Source: Gloeopeniophorella convolvens (Eukaryota; Basidiomycota; Agaricomycetes; Russulales). From it: a DNA stretch of 64,000 bases. The DNA is taken from contig WTXD01000002.1 in NCBI GenBank assembly GCA_022496205.1, positions 1,240,001 through 1,304,000 of the forward strand. Reading direction: 5' to 3'. The position numbers and the translations under genes are program-made. The notes under the pieces are model-generated. The model saw nothing but the letters and a program-made list of their open reading frames with translations, did no database searches and was not told the origin of the DNA. Positions 22,093-33,300 of the stretch are shown here, piece by piece. Every line of letters starts with the position of its first letter. Position 1 is the stretch's first letter.

Positions 22093-22525
22093 CCAACAGG
22101 AAGAAGGCTTGGATAAGTGAAAAATATGTTTAACTTATTTCTGCCTTTTTTTGTCCGGAAAAGTGACTATCAGAAGGTTAATGACCCTCTAAGCATTCTT
22201 TAAGGGAAAGAAGTTTCTTAATAAAGTTAACCTTCTCTCATGACTTCCCCATGTAAGCATAGTTGGAAATAAAGTCAAACAATCATTTGTATTCCTCGTG
22301 TTTTGCCACCCAGAATGAGCATTCTTACCAAATTCCTGGAAAATTTCCTACCAGATGTCTATGGCGCGGGAATCCGAGGGAAAACTTTAACTTCAGGTAC
22401 AGACTTTACCCCTTATCAGGAAGCTTGTAGAGAATATCAACTTTACTAATACTCGTTTCTCAAGCTCAAATAGTCAACAATAAGTTAAACAAATATTTAG
22501 GTTTTTTAAGCCTTCCCAAGGGAGA

Positions 22526-22548
22526 ATAAGTCTGCTGTGCACGCAGTG
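22526..22548 (-). repeat. Right terminal inverted repeat of the MITE
   Basis: Exact reverse complement of 22070-22092, followed by the TAT duplication at 22549-22551. Confidence 0.92.
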
Positions 22549-22676
22549 TATCACACGCGCGTATCTACGTGCCACGTGAGGCAAAGGCCCGCACACGTGC
22601 CGAGCTTGTCGCGACCGGCGGGCGCTGGCGGAGGCTGGCGGGCTTCCGAAGTAAATTTGGACCCTTGCTGCTATAA

Positions 22677-23650
22677 TTACAACAAGATGTGAAAGTTGTT
22701 CCTGTTCCCCTGACGAAGCACCCTCTTCTTGCTGAAGTGCTCGCCATCGCCGTTCTCCGGTGGTGGCCGCCTTTGATATAGCCAATAAACCATTTTCCCG
22801 CCTGCTTTCCACCGTTCTTCCATCTGGGAGAAGCCAATAAATTCCATGAGATCTTTCATGTGCTCCCGGGTCATATACCGCGAGTTCGTGACGCAAGGAA
22901 GGGGGAGCTGCGGACGTGTACATAAGGGTGTATCCAACAGGGACGACGATGCAACCGAGCGTACAGCAACGAATAACAGACCATCAGGTCGAAGCATCGA
23001 GTGCGCCTGAGCTAACATTCGGCCTGACCAGACATGTCACCAGTGAGCACGCGATTTCGACACTTGCATAATAGACGCACCGCGATCCTTTCCATCTGGG
23101 ACAAAGTTCACGACTAGGCTCAGGCTGATGATATCCCATGCCCCGCGGCTCTTATCCTGGTCCATGAGTAGGAAGTCCTGCTCGAGAATGGATGGGTGCC
23201 GAGAATGCAAGTCGATTGCGGTCACGTCGAGCCAGCTCAAACAGCTGTCGTAATTGTCAGGCTTGAGGGCGCCGACCTCCAATAATCTGAGCAGGCCATG
23301 GTGTTCGACGCAGGGAACACCGATCAGGGATGTTAGGCTCGCCTGTGTTTCCCTTTCCCCTTTGCATCTGCCCAGCCCAGCTGTTTCAGCCACTCAATTA
23401 GCACCTTCTCACTTCCGCCGCCTCTGTCCTCGCCCTGCCCAATGCACGACATTCGCTGATAGGTTTCCAGCCCGCCTAGCTCCTCGATTTCTCGGTTCAC
23501 ATTCCGGAGTTCTTCACCCTGAACGGTCTTTTGCTGCTTGAGTAGCGTATGGAATCGACGAATCACTGTGCGGCTGGAGCGAGCAGTACTTGATGAGCCA
23601 TGGTCCACAGCGACTGTTACGGGAAGCTTGCGCCTAGAGGCCTTGGGCAT
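22677..23650 (-). CDS. bmt2: 25S rRNA adenine-N1 methyltransferase Bmt2
   Basis: Starts MPKASRRKLPVTVAVDHG at 23650. Bmt2 hallmarks in order: EELGGLETYQRMSCIGQGED, RGGGSEKVLIEWL, LLEVGALKPDNYDSCLSWLD (S-adenosylmethionine-binding motif I region), DVTAIDLHSRHPSILEQDFL, AWDIISLSLVVNFVPDGKDR, LPLPCVTNSRYMT and EERWKAGGKMVYWLY, ending NRNNFHILL at 22677. Bmt2 makes one m1A mark in the large-subunit rRNA in the nucleolus. The frame from GWADAKGKGKH to RLLEVGALK is kept only by a 56-nt intron at 23287-23342 with GC-AG ends; without it the frame hits a stop. Two further introns follow, near 23040 and 22920. Confidence 0.88.
23287..23342 (-). other. bmt2: GC-AG intron in bmt2
   Basis: Donor CAG|GCGAGC and acceptor GCTCAG|A. 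Removing these 56 nt joins GKGKH to RLLEVGALK in frame, whereas a GT donor in this interval does not. See findings. Confidence 0.65.
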
Positions 23651-24164
23651 GTCGAGTAGGTTGACTCAAGGAGTGTGCATGGTGCGACGTCCAATGCGGG
23701 AGTGGAACAAGTGACATCGCTCCATCGTAGCACCCGCGCGAGTGTTTGGACCAAACAACCCTCACAGCTTCCGCGAATGCCAAGGGGTATCCGCGATGCG
23801 TTACTATTCAACAAAACGTCCTACCAGCTGCCAAACTCAGTGCATCTCAATCTCCGGGGTCGCCCGTGTGGTAGTGACTGCGTCGGTGAGGTACAGACTA
23901 AATTAATACAACTCTACACCACCTCCGTAGGTGTTGAGTAAACGCCAGAGACCGTGTAAGATGCAAGTAAGTATAAAACAGGACGACGCGACGAGCAACA
24001 GAAAAATGGTACCAAGGGCGCTGCCTTTGCTAGACCAAAGATATGTATGCGATGACGAAAATCGAGTGTTACAAGCGCACTGAATGAGGGAGAGTAACGA
24101 TGGCGGAGTCTTGGTGCTGGGAAGGCATAGGATAAAGCGTAGGGAATGGATGTCGACGCTTCTC
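23651..24164. other. Intergenic region between bmt2 and the tetraspanin gene
   Basis: 514 bp holding the bmt2 promoter and the 3' flank of the tetraspanin gene. No further gene seen; short frames across the end are read-throughs of the tetraspanin's penultimate exon. Confidence 0.4.
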
Positions 24165-25059
24165 TCATACGAAGCCCCTGCCGCCACGCTTCGCATCAAT
24201 CTTCCTGAAGCGCTCCATCTCTTGCCTCTGTGAAAGCGGTTGGCATTCGGACGAAATCGACGGAATAGTATACGCACGACTTTGATCACGCAAAGTGACG
24301 AGAGGAAAAGTCCGATGATGCCTGCCATGAATCCGTAGGTAGCCCTAGCGACAGGGTTAGTGCTCGCATCGCGTCTCGAAGGCCGTTGGACGTACGTGAA
24401 TACGTCGTTGAGAGAGGTATCCGCGAATTTAGTGACAGGCGTGACGCAGAAGTTCGTCGCGACGGTAGCATTAAGCGAGTTGGCGAAGGTCGTATTTTGG
24501 CAGAAGTTACCCCCGATCCCGGGGGCGTCAGATGCGTTGAAGTAACCGCAGCAACTGTACTGATTATCGGACGGAGGTTATGTCAGACGAGTATCGAGTG
24601 GATAGGGAGGGTGGCGGTACCATGTCTTGAATGGTGATTCGTTGGGACGAGTCCAAATCTAGCCACACCTTGTGGAACTCCGAACGTTCACGTAGGGTAT
24701 AGAACCAGACGAAGGAGCCAACGACAAGCACAATAATGGCATCTGCGATGAGTGTCCAGTTGAGGATGACCAGGCCGATGGTTACGTGGTTCCGCTGGAT
24801 GATGGCCGCCACCGACAAGAGACTTGTGAGCAGGAGGGCGATGCCGACAGCGAGACCGGCTAGGGGAAGGACCATGATGAGAGAAAGTCTGCGCACAATA
24901 TTCGCGTGACGCACCAGTCAAGTCGGCATGACTGAAGGTCATGTTCAAAAGTAGCTCGTGCCTCCTCCACATAACCGAAAAGATGATCGATAGGATGCCA
25001 GCAGCCGCAATGCCTGCCGTGAAGAAGCCATAAAACCCATACAAGCCCTTGGATGGCAT
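24165..25059 (-). CDS. Fungal tetraspanin
   Basis: Starts MPSKGLYGFYGFFTAGIAAA at 25059. Four membrane segments are visible: YGFYGFFTAGIAAAGILSII, then LIMVLPLAGLAVGIALLLTS, LILNWTLIADAIIVLVVGSF-like sequence, and GFMAGIIGLFLSSLCVIKV. The large loop between the last two carries the tetraspanin CCG motif (YCCGYFNASDAPGIGGNFCQ) with further Cys and several N-glycosylation sites (NTT, NAT). After VIKV a 50-nt intron leads to a short cytoplasmic tail, RQEMERFRKIDAKRGGRGFV, and a stop at 24165; reading on without this splice gives a spurious longer end. Fungal tetraspanins organise plasma-membrane domains, as Pls1 does in appressoria. Which basidiomycete subgroup this is I cannot say. Confidence 0.85.
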
Positions 25060-25874
25060 TTCTACTTGTTGACGCTGTCGAGTCTGTTTCTCTGGTAAGG
25101 CGCGCGCGCGAGATGATGAATAAGGACGTACGAATGTAGTAAAAGTTTCGAGTATGTCTCGTTGACAAGAGTGAGGCTGGCTCTGCCTGAGAGACTACAA
25201 CGGGACCAGCACCGGTGTATTGAAGGATTGTGTGAAAGAAAGGGAGCGACGATCAACGTCTAGGGCTTGCACTACGAAAGACGAAGGTAAGTGAAGTCCA
25301 AAGGGGGGCGCGTAGCACCCTAGAAGAAGGCGAAAGGAGTGGTAGGGAAGAAAGCGTTAAGAGAAAGGCACTTACCAACGGAACGGAGATGGGGAGACAC
25401 TGCGTCGTCCAAATAGAGGTAATCAAATATTGATGCAACCGTCAGCAGGAAGTGTTTTAGTATCGGCAGTGAACAGCATGCTATTGTTAGCGATGATCCG
25501 GCATCGAGGATCCGGCGGTTGCTCACCAGGCTCGCTGGTCGTCGATGGCGGTGGTAAAGAGAGAACGGAGGACGCGAGATGCCACAACCACACTGCGTGA
25601 GGAATTTCGCCGCCGGCATCGCTCCCCGTTCAAAAAACAAAAGGACGCTTTGCCCTGTTTCCATGGCTACTTGGCCTGGAGATTGCAAGTTCTCGCAGGC
25701 TCTGGCCCGTTCGGGCCACTCTCGCTGGCGTATGAGGATCCAGAATATATTATCACAACAGAATTACAATAACTGGAAAGTGTGGGAGTGTTTCTGAGTC
25801 GGCAACACCTGATATGGCCACGATACGGGGGCCTGGTCCGGTCCGTCGCTCGCGGATACCATCACCTCTGCTTC
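25060..25874. other. Divergent region between the tetraspanin and met8 genes
   Basis: 815 bp with the 5' leaders or promoters of both genes. It contains a short CG-alternating tract (cgcgcgcgcg, near 25106) and an AT-rich TATATTATC element near 25745. No supported coding region; frames here lack ATG or domain signals. A 5' UTR intron in either gene is possible but not demonstrable. Confidence 0.4.
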
Positions 25875-26567
25875 ATGTCTGGCTCATTGCTCATCGCTTG
25901 GCAGCTCAGAGACAAGCGTGTCCTGGTCGTTGGAGGAGGGGAGGTCGCATCAGGCCGAATCCAGCATGTCCTCGCGGCTGGCGCCAACGTGATTGTCGTC
26001 ACACCCTCCACGGGGTTGACCGAACAAACAAGAGCTCTCATCGAGAACTCTGGTGGTCGCACTGTATTCCACGACCGCGCATTTATATCCGGGGACCTCG
26101 ACAATGCCGACATGGTCCTGACGGCCATTGACGACGTCGAAGTCTCGAGGGATATCGGAACGCAGTGCAGGACGCGTCGAATTCCAGTGAACGTAGCGGA
26201 CGACCCGACGTACTGCGACTTTTACTTCGGCTCTCAAATCCAACAAGGCCCACTCCAGATCATGGTCTCGACAAACGGCAAAAGCCCCAAGCTGGCAAAT
26301 CTCATTCGCAAAAAGGTAGAAGACAGTATACCAAAGGGCGCCGGCGAGGCGATAGAGAAGGTTGGCCTGCTTCGGGAGAAATTGAAGGAACGCGCGCCGG
26401 GCGTCGGTGGAGATGTCAGCCGGCGGCGGATGAGATGGATGGTTGACCTGTGCACGAGCTGGGAGATGGACGACCTGGCGCTGCTCAATGACAGACAGAT
26501 GACAAGACTGTTGGACGAGGGGTGGGAGAAGGGCGCTGTGCCGAGTCGAGCGAACGTTGTAGATTGA
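25875..26567 (+). CDS. met8: Siroheme synthase Met8 (precorrin-2 dehydrogenase / sirohydrochlorin ferrochelatase)
   Basis: Intronless, 230 residues, starting MSGSLLIAWQLRDKRVLVVG at 25875; upstream in-frame codons contain no better ATG. The NAD-binding Rossmann motif VLVVGGGEVASGR comes first, then the Met8 signature VNVADDPTYCDFYFGSQI, whose Asp aligns with the residue needed for both dehydrogenation and iron insertion in the yeast enzyme, and IMVSTNGKSPKLANLIR. The helical C-terminal domain ends PSRANVVD. It lacks the CobA methyltransferase module, as in yeast, where Met1 supplies precorrin-2. Siroheme is the cofactor of sulfite reductase (and of nitrite reductase where present). Confidence 0.95.
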   Translation: MSGSLLIAWQLRDKRVLVVGGGEVASGRIQHVLAAGANVIVVTPSTGLTEQTRALIENSGGRTVFHDRAFISGDLDNADMVLTAIDDVEVSRDIGTQCRTRRIPVNVADDPTYCDFYFGSQIQQGPLQIMVSTNGKSPKLANLIRKKVEDSIPKGAGEAIEKVGLLREKLKERAPGVGGDVSRRRMRWMVDLCTSWEMDDLALLNDRQMTRLLDEGWEKGAVPSRANVVD

Positions 26568-26722
26568 TCCAGAGGATGTGCCCACTGCCAGTGCAGTGCA
26601 CTGATGACTCATACGTACGTCCCGTGACTCGCCTTTCAAGAAACACACTGCCCCGCAACATCGCGGCACCGCCGTTTCACTTTTTACTTCCAACTCATCC
26701 AACCCTCCCACCTTTCATCACC

Positions 26723-27462
26723 ATGAGCAACACCGAATGGGACTCCAAGACTGTCATTGGCTTCAAGGCCAAGGCCCCTAAGGTCACCAGGACCACCTCG
26801 GACCTTAACGGTGCGTATAACGCCCCCGTTCCGCATGTCCGCCACGTTGAAGCTTATTTTCCTTCTTTCCCCAGCCGTATGTATCTTTCACTCGTCACCA
26901 TGGCTGCGACTCACTCCGTCGATTTCCTCAGGCTCGTAGAGCAGGCGCTGTCGTTGCCACAGAAAAGAAGGTCGTTGTGGGGAACAAGGCTCATCAGAGT
27001 GAATTATAAGCGACTCTCGTCTCCTCATCGTTCTGACCCGCTTCCATAGGTACAGATCACCAACGTATAGCGAAGCTTGATCGCGAGAACGAAGTCGCCC
27101 CGCCGTCAAAGGTGGCGCCGAGCGTCGGACGGGTACGCGTCACATATGCTATTGTAATATCTCCGAGCCACCGTGACGTGTGATCGCATCGCAGGCTATG
27201 CAGACTGCACGCATGGATTTGAAGCTCTCGCAGAAGGACGTGGCGCAGAAGATCAATGAGAAGCCGTCCGTGCTGCAGGACTACGAGTCGGGCAAGGCCA
27301 TCCCCAACCCGCAGATCCTTAGCAAGCTTGAGCGTACCCTTGGCGTCAAGCTGCGCGGTACGTGCCTTGGGCTTCTAGCCGCTGATTCCCAGTCCACAAT
27401 CTCATCTGGGCCTTGCAGGTAGCGAGATTGGCAAGAAGCTGGAGGGCCCCAAGAAGTCGTAA
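26723..27462 (+). CDS. mbf1: Transcriptional coactivator Mbf1 (multiprotein bridging factor 1)
   Basis: Five or so short exons: MSNTEWDSKTVIGFKAKAPK at 26723; an exon with AVVATEKKVVVGNKAHQ; an exon with HQRIAKLDRENEVAPPSKV; the helix-turn-helix exon AMQTARMDLKLSQKDVAQKI, NEKPSVLQDYESGKAIPNPQ and ILSKLERTLGVKLRG; and the last exon SEIGKKLEGPKKS, stop at 27460-27462. The N-terminal domain bridges activators to TBP and the Cro-like HTH domain is diagnostic. In fungi Mbf1 also guards reading frame on stalled ribosomes. Only 155 bp separate it from met8 upstream; it converges with the gamma-tubulin gene. Confidence 0.95.
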
Positions 27463-27676
27463 CTTGGTCCCTCCGTAGTCGCCTTTCCGTTACGACTCCC
27501 CGTATCGTCCGCCTCAGTTTGCCTGTTGTGTTGTTAGAGCTATAGACAGTTTATTCTGCACACTTTTCATCTCGTTCCCACCATCATCAGTGAGCCATCA
27601 GTGCCACCAGCAAAATACAGTTATGGGTATGCGAGTCAGTACGTATACAGGAAGACGACCTCTAGTAGTGGACACA

Positions 27677-29567
27677 TTAACTGGCTTGCTCGCCGTCGTT
27701 TGAGCCCTGGCAAAGCAGGTTATAGAGCATTCAAGGATAAAAAGAAGGGGACGCACGTATGAGATATAATCTGAGCTTTCGCAAGCCTTGTATTCCTTCA
27801 GTAGTTCATCTGCCGTCGCCCTAGAGAATCGTACACGTCGTAAACCGCAGCATCAGGATCCAAATCACATGAGCACGCACCTCGCATCATCAAATTCCTC
27901 CAAGCCATTTTCGAACATCTTCTCCTTTTTATACTGCTCGAGGAACGCGTTCCGCTTGCGCAGACGGTCGAACTGATCCAGCATCCGCTTGAAGAGCTGT
28001 CCCGCGCACGCCCGTCAGAGTGGACAGTGCGCGTGCTCGGCAGGGAGGCGCTCACCGACGCGATGCTCGTGTGGTTCGCGAGCATCAGCCCGCTCACGCG
28101 GTGGTTCGTCGTCACGTACGGCGAGCGGCGCGTCAGCGCGACCTGGATCGACGCGGGCCCCCACGGGATAAAGTTGGCGAGCTGCCGCTCGCGGATGCGC
28201 AGTAGCGATTGGTGTACCTGGCCGTGCATCAGCACCCCCTTCTCACCGGATCGCCCAGACGGGACGCACGTCGGTCGGGTCAACGTCGCCTTGGATGATA
28301 TTCAGGATCGAGATGTAGCACGCCGTCTTGCTCGGCATGGTCGACACCATCCGGTTCTTCGGCTGTAGTAGACGGCGCATCACGTCGAGTACTGTTGTGC
28401 GCCGGATCGGCTTGGCCTGAGCCGCCAGGGTGCGGGTCAGGGCGCGGGCGATCAGTACGTGCAACTGGGTGGGGGCGCACCTTGTCGATCGAGTCGGACG
28501 TGAAGGGTGTGTAGGACGTCATGAGGAAGTGGCACCGCGGCGTCGGGATGAGCGACGCGATGATCCCGACCAGGTCGTTGTTCATGTACCCGGGGTACCG
28601 CAGCGTCTGCGTGCTCGCCGCCATGACCGTCGACACCTACCGCACGCCAATCAGTCCCTAGTCCCACACAACAGCGGACAAAGCAGTGCGCGCGCATACG
28701 AGCTGGTTCGTCTGGTCAAACGACGGCGTCTGGATGTGCAGCCGGTCCGCGTTGATACGCGCGAGCGCGCCGTTGTCGAGCACGACGACCGAGTCGGCAT
28801 GGTTCGCGAGGCGTTTGAGCGTGAGCAGCGCGTTGTACGGCTGCACGACGACGTCGCCCTCCTGCGCGTTCGGGAACACCGAGTACGTCTGGATGAGCTT
28901 CTTCGGGAACTTGTCGTTCAGCCGCTCGAGCAGGAACGAGCCCAGCCCCGAGCCCGTCCCGCCCGCGATCGAGTGCATCAGCATGAAGCCCTGCCGCGCG
29001 CATCAGTCATCGCTGCTGGACTGCGAGCAGGGAAGGAGGCGGGGGCCCGCGTACCTCGAGTGAGTCGCTCCCCTCCGCCTCGCGGTCGACCATCTCCATG
29101 ATGTCCTCATACAGCTTCTCGCCCGCCGCATACCCCTGCGCCCAATTATTCCCCGCGCCGCCGCCGTCCTTTGACATGAAGATATTTTCGGGGTTGTACA
29201 GATTCGCGAACGGCGACGTCAGGATGTTGTTGATCACCTGTGCGCACCCGAATCAGCGCGTAGTGCGCGTGAAGGTATGGAAGGACGCACCCGTGGCTCG
29301 AGGTCGACCAAGATCGCGCGCGGGATGTAGTGCTCGTCGTCAGCCTGGTAGAAGAACACGTCCTTACGGTCGCCGCCCTCAGTCGCCCAGTCCTCGAGGA
29401 TGCCCTCGCGGCTGATGCCGTGCTCCGCGCAGAGGCGCTGCCAGAATACCGAGCCCACTGCGCCACGCGCCGGACGTGAGCATAGCGTCGTGCGCGCCAG
29501 AGCGGGCAGGGCGCGTACTTTGGTTGCCGCATTGGCCGATCTGCACGGTGACGATTTCGCGCGGCAT
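27677..29567 (-). CDS. Gamma-tubulin
   Basis: Starts [16 protein letters not shown] at 29567, the gamma-tubulin form of the tubulin N-terminus. Exons continue [50 protein letters not shown], the GTP-binding loop [60 protein letters not shown] and [20 protein letters not shown]. The last exons give [20 protein letters not shown] and then [10 protein letters not shown], stop at 27677-27679, matching the gamma-tubulin end where beta-tubulins are acidic. It nucleates microtubules at the spindle pole body. At least eight short introns; coding exons are strongly GC-biased at third positions. Converges with mbf1 over 214 bp. Confidence 0.95.
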
Positions 29568-30312
29568 GGTGAGCGGGAGTCAAAGTGCGTCCGAGATCTG
29601 GATTCGCGAGACGCGTCAAGACGCGTATGTGGCTACACGTGCCCATATATCGCTCGCACACAAGGTCTTCTCTTCTCTCAGCAGCCCTGAATAGCCAATA
29701 TACATTCGGGTATGTCATGCGGGAGTACCAAACACTCCATTCGCCGGTAGGTAGAAAAAAGAAGATACAATTGCAAGAAAAATACGTAGTGAAGATGCTG
29801 GTTGATCGGCCTTGAGCCGTGTGATAATGATAATTGCGCGGGTGTGCATGGCCTTGAGCCTGCGGGAACCTATTGCGGTGCATGTGCGGGGGATCTACTC
29901 GTAGATATTGATATCCTGGTGATGCAAAACAGACGCAAGGCGAGGAGACAGAGACAGAGAAACGGAAACGGAAAGCAGTAGACACATATCGAGTACGCTC
30001 GGGTGGAGGGTTGGAGGTTAAGACACACAACAGTCATTATGTACTTGACCACAAGAGAAAGAAACGAGAAAGTGAGCAGCCTACTCAGGAGCGATCAGAC
30101 ATGATGTGAGAAAGGTATAGGGGAGAAGACGAACCGGAACTCGAGGAGAGCCATGGTATTTCATCTTGGTAGTATGAGTTGGGAAACAAGAAACGGACTG
30201 TGACCATGAAAGAGTTTTCTTGATTCGATTCAATTGTCCGATCAGACCGAGAAAGAAAAGAGCCGATGACTGTCATGACGGAACCGCAGATGGTAAAAAC
30301 TAGTTGCGCTGA
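29568..30312. other. Intergenic region upstream of gamma-tubulin
   Basis: 745 bp between the gamma-tubulin start and the nucleoporin stop. It is less GC-rich than the flanking genes and includes purine runs (agagacagagacagagaaac near 29950). Long antisense frames here have no domain. No gene called. Confidence 0.45.
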
Positions 30313-33300
30313 TTAGCGCTTGGCCGGACCACCCCTACGGGTGGGCAGCCTCTTGACGGGGCGAGCGCCAGGCGGCATCTTTCCTGTGCCTTCGACGAAC
30401 AGCTGACCGCCGCTCGTCGGCGTCTGCGGCACTGACGCGCCAAAGGCCGCCGTCGGCGTCTGGGGGGCGCCAGCCCCGAACCCGAACCCGAATCCTCCTT
30501 GTGGGGCAGCCGGCGAAGCGGGCGGAGCAGCCCCGGCCCCGAACCCAAAGGGATTCGGCGCAGGCGGTTGTGCCGGAGCACTCGTGGGGCCTCCAAAGGC
30601 GAACGGACCAGGCTGAGCGGGGGCCAGCGTCTGTGCTCCAAACGCAGGGCTAGCAGGCGCAGATCCGAACGAATTGTTGCTGACGGAGGAACCGAACGGG
30701 AATCCCGATGTGGGCGGTGGCTGTTGAGGCTGGGTTTGCCCAAATGCGAATCCACTAGATGAGACCGGACGTGGTGCTTCAGGGGCCGTTTGGCCAAAAG
30801 TGAAGCTCGTCGAGTGCTGGATCTGCTCGGGGGCTTGGAAGGAGAACCCAGAGGACGTCGGTTCCGCCGTTTTGGGACCCGGCTGACCGAATGCGAATCC
30901 ACTGGAGGACGAAGGCCGACTACCCGTGGTAGACTGGCCGAACGAGAACCCATTGGGTGCTGCGGGTTCTGCAGGCTTGGATGCCCCGAACGAAAACCCT
31001 GTGCCGTTGGTCTCAGCTGCCTTTGCGGTCGCGCCGAAAGAGAAGCCTCCCGATGTACTCTGGCTTAAATCCGGGTTCTGCTGTCCGAAAGTCAAGCCAG
31101 TCCCCGTATTTCCGCCAAAAGGCGAAGGTGATGGTGAGCCAAAGCCTGTCCCCGTGGATGCGCCGCCGAAAGTAAAGCCAGACTTGGAAGCATTGGGCAT
31201 CTGCAGTTGAGGGAGCGACTGTGGCTTGGCGCTTCCACCATTGATGTCCATTCCACCACCGCGTGTGGGACTCTCCTCCATACGCATACCGTCATCCGCA
31301 GTTGGGGGTGTAACAGGGCGAGCTGGCGTCGGTGTGCCAAACGTGAACCCCGACTTTGATGCCGGGGTAGCGACAGGAGTGCCAAATGCGAAGCCCCCGG
31401 CGCTGGTGGCAGGCTTGGCTTCCGTCTGCACAGCTGGCGAACCGAACGAGAACCCTGTAGATGCACCTCCAGGAGTTGCGGTACTGGGGCCGAACGTGAA
31501 GCCGGTGGAAGGTGCCGCCGGCTTCTCTGTCGCAGGCGGTGGCGTGGCAGGAGTGGCACCGAAAGTGAAGGGGCTCTTCGCCGGAGTGACGGGGGCTGGT
31601 GCGACGGGGGCCTTGGACAGTTGGCCAAAGGTGAACGGGCTAGGTGCACTGGAGGGAAGCTTGGGTGCCTCACTCGCGGGAGCTGCGGCGGGAGCCACTA
31701 CTGGCGCTGGCGCAGCTGCCTGGGTCGGCGCGAAGGCGAATGCGGGCTTCAACAACTCAGCGGCCTTGACGGGAGCAGGTACAGGTGTTGGTGCCTTCGG
31801 GAAGGAGAAAGCAGGGATCGAAGGCTCCGCTGGCTGAGCGACTGCTCCAACGCTCGGCGCTTGAGTCCCGAATCCACCGAACGAACTTGTGCTACCAAAC
31901 AGGGATTTAGGCTGCGCCGGAACCTCAGCTTCTTTCTTTTCCGCAGGTGGCGTTGCTGCAGAAGGTGTGAGACTGAACGGAAGAGAAGGCTGCGTCGATT
32001 GTGCCGGTGGGGCGGGCGCAGGAGAACCGAAGAAGAACGAGGGTGGAGTGGGCTGAGAGGGCTTCTGAGGTTCTGACGCTGGCGCTGGAGGTTCCGCAAC
32101 GACCGCGACAGGATTGGTTTGAGCAGAGGGGGGAACTGTCGGCGCTACCGGCGCAGGCTCGCTGGCGGGCACAATTTCGACTTCTGGCTTCGAGACAGGC
32201 TCGAGACCAGGCTCAGGTGGCGGTATGCCCGCACGCGAAAAGATCTGGGAATTGGCGAAGAAATTTGGTACAGGTGAGTCGGTGGCCGGTTTCTCGACCT
32301 GAGATCGCTCAGGAGTCGGTGGGACAAGGGCAATGGCAGGGGCGGCGGGAGGCGCCACGGGAGCCGGAGCGGCTACAGGAGCGGGTTGGGGCTTCGCAAA
32401 GGTAAACGGAAGCGCGCCAATCGGCGGCTCGTCGAGGGTAGAGGTGTCAGCAGCCTGCGGGATGGTAGTAACGCTCGGAGGCTATGGAGAGTTCATTCAG
32501 TATCGAACAACATGTGGAAAAGAAGATCACTTACAGGAGCGAAGCTAAAGCCACTCGGGGGCTCGAATTTGGGCAGGCTGCTAGTGACAGCCTCCTTTTC
32601 TTGTTGCACAGGCTCTTCAGATACAACAGACGGCTCATCGCCATCGGGTTCGTCGTCGTCATATGCTGCGGAGAACCGATTTCTGGTACGGGTAGGCCCT
32701 ACTGAGCGGCCGTGTGGTGCCCTGCCTACGCGAAGAGAGCCCCCCTTGCGGCTAGCAGGTGCGGAAGATGGCGGCGCAGAAACCTTGCGAGCAAAAGTCC
32801 CGGGATTGCGGACCGGTTCAGCAATCTTGCTCGTGCGTTTAGGGGGCAGGGGTTCCATCTCGTCATCTTCTTCCATCACCTGCCTACGCAAATCCAGAGC
32901 TGGCTCTGCCTCTGCTTCCTCCTGCTTGCGGCGGGCCAAAAGCTTTTTCAGCCCGCCTTCGCCGGCATAAGGCTTGCTACTCTTGTTCTTTGACGGAGTA
33001 TCCTTCTCCTTCTCTTTAGGGGCCGTGAGGTACTTGCTGGCGTGTCCGAGACGGGGCTTGTCGTCGCGCTTGTCTCGCTGCATGAGGACCAGCGCACGTG
33101 CTTGTTTGCGCGTCTGGAACAGCTCCGGGAGGCCATCGTTGGAACCGGCAGGTTTCGGGCGGGCAGGGACGAGCGGAGTGCGATACTTTTCGAGCTGCTG
33201 CAACGTGATCTCGGCGGCATTGACGGGACGAAGGCCTGATTCGGTATGAGTCACAACAAACGAAACAAAGGAAGGGCGCTTACCGCTGGCAGCCTGTGCG

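Larger units (their letters stand above)
22067..22551. mobile_element. Non-autonomous DNA transposon (MITE) with 23-bp perfect TIRs and 3-bp TSD
   Basis: A 479-bp element (22070-22548) bounded by perfect 23-bp terminal inverted repeats that begin CACTGCGTGCACAGCAG; left copy 22070-22092, right copy 22526-22548. Direct TAT triplets flank it at 22067-22069 and 22549-22551 and look like the target-site duplication. The interior is clearly AT-rich against GC-rich neighbours and has no long ORF, so it cannot encode a transposase. A subterminal hairpin with a 9-bp stem lies at 22088-22096 / 22109-22117. CACT-starting termini plus a 3-bp duplication point to a CACTA-like superfamily; other fungal superfamilies are possible. 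It separates bmt2 (stop 128 bp away) from the 5'-nucleotidase gene. Confidence 0.88.

Noticed and set aside
22340..22520. Possible transposase remnant inside the MITE
   Set aside because: The AT-rich interior has stops in every frame and no recognisable DDE or zinc-finger motif.
23914..24164. Hydrophobic C-terminal extension of the tetraspanin
   Set aside because: It arises only if the last intron is not removed; the spliced end RQEMERFRKIDAKRGGRGFV is the typical tetraspanin tail.
29146..30030. 294-codon minus-strand frame over the gamma-tubulin 5' end
   Set aside because: Crosses the gamma-tubulin introns and start in another frame and has no recognisable domain; the tubulin exons explain the DNA.
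30499..32405. Several plus-strand frames opposite the FG nucleoporin
   Set aside because: They mirror the repetitive SGF.FG codons of the minus-strand gene and contain no ordered family.
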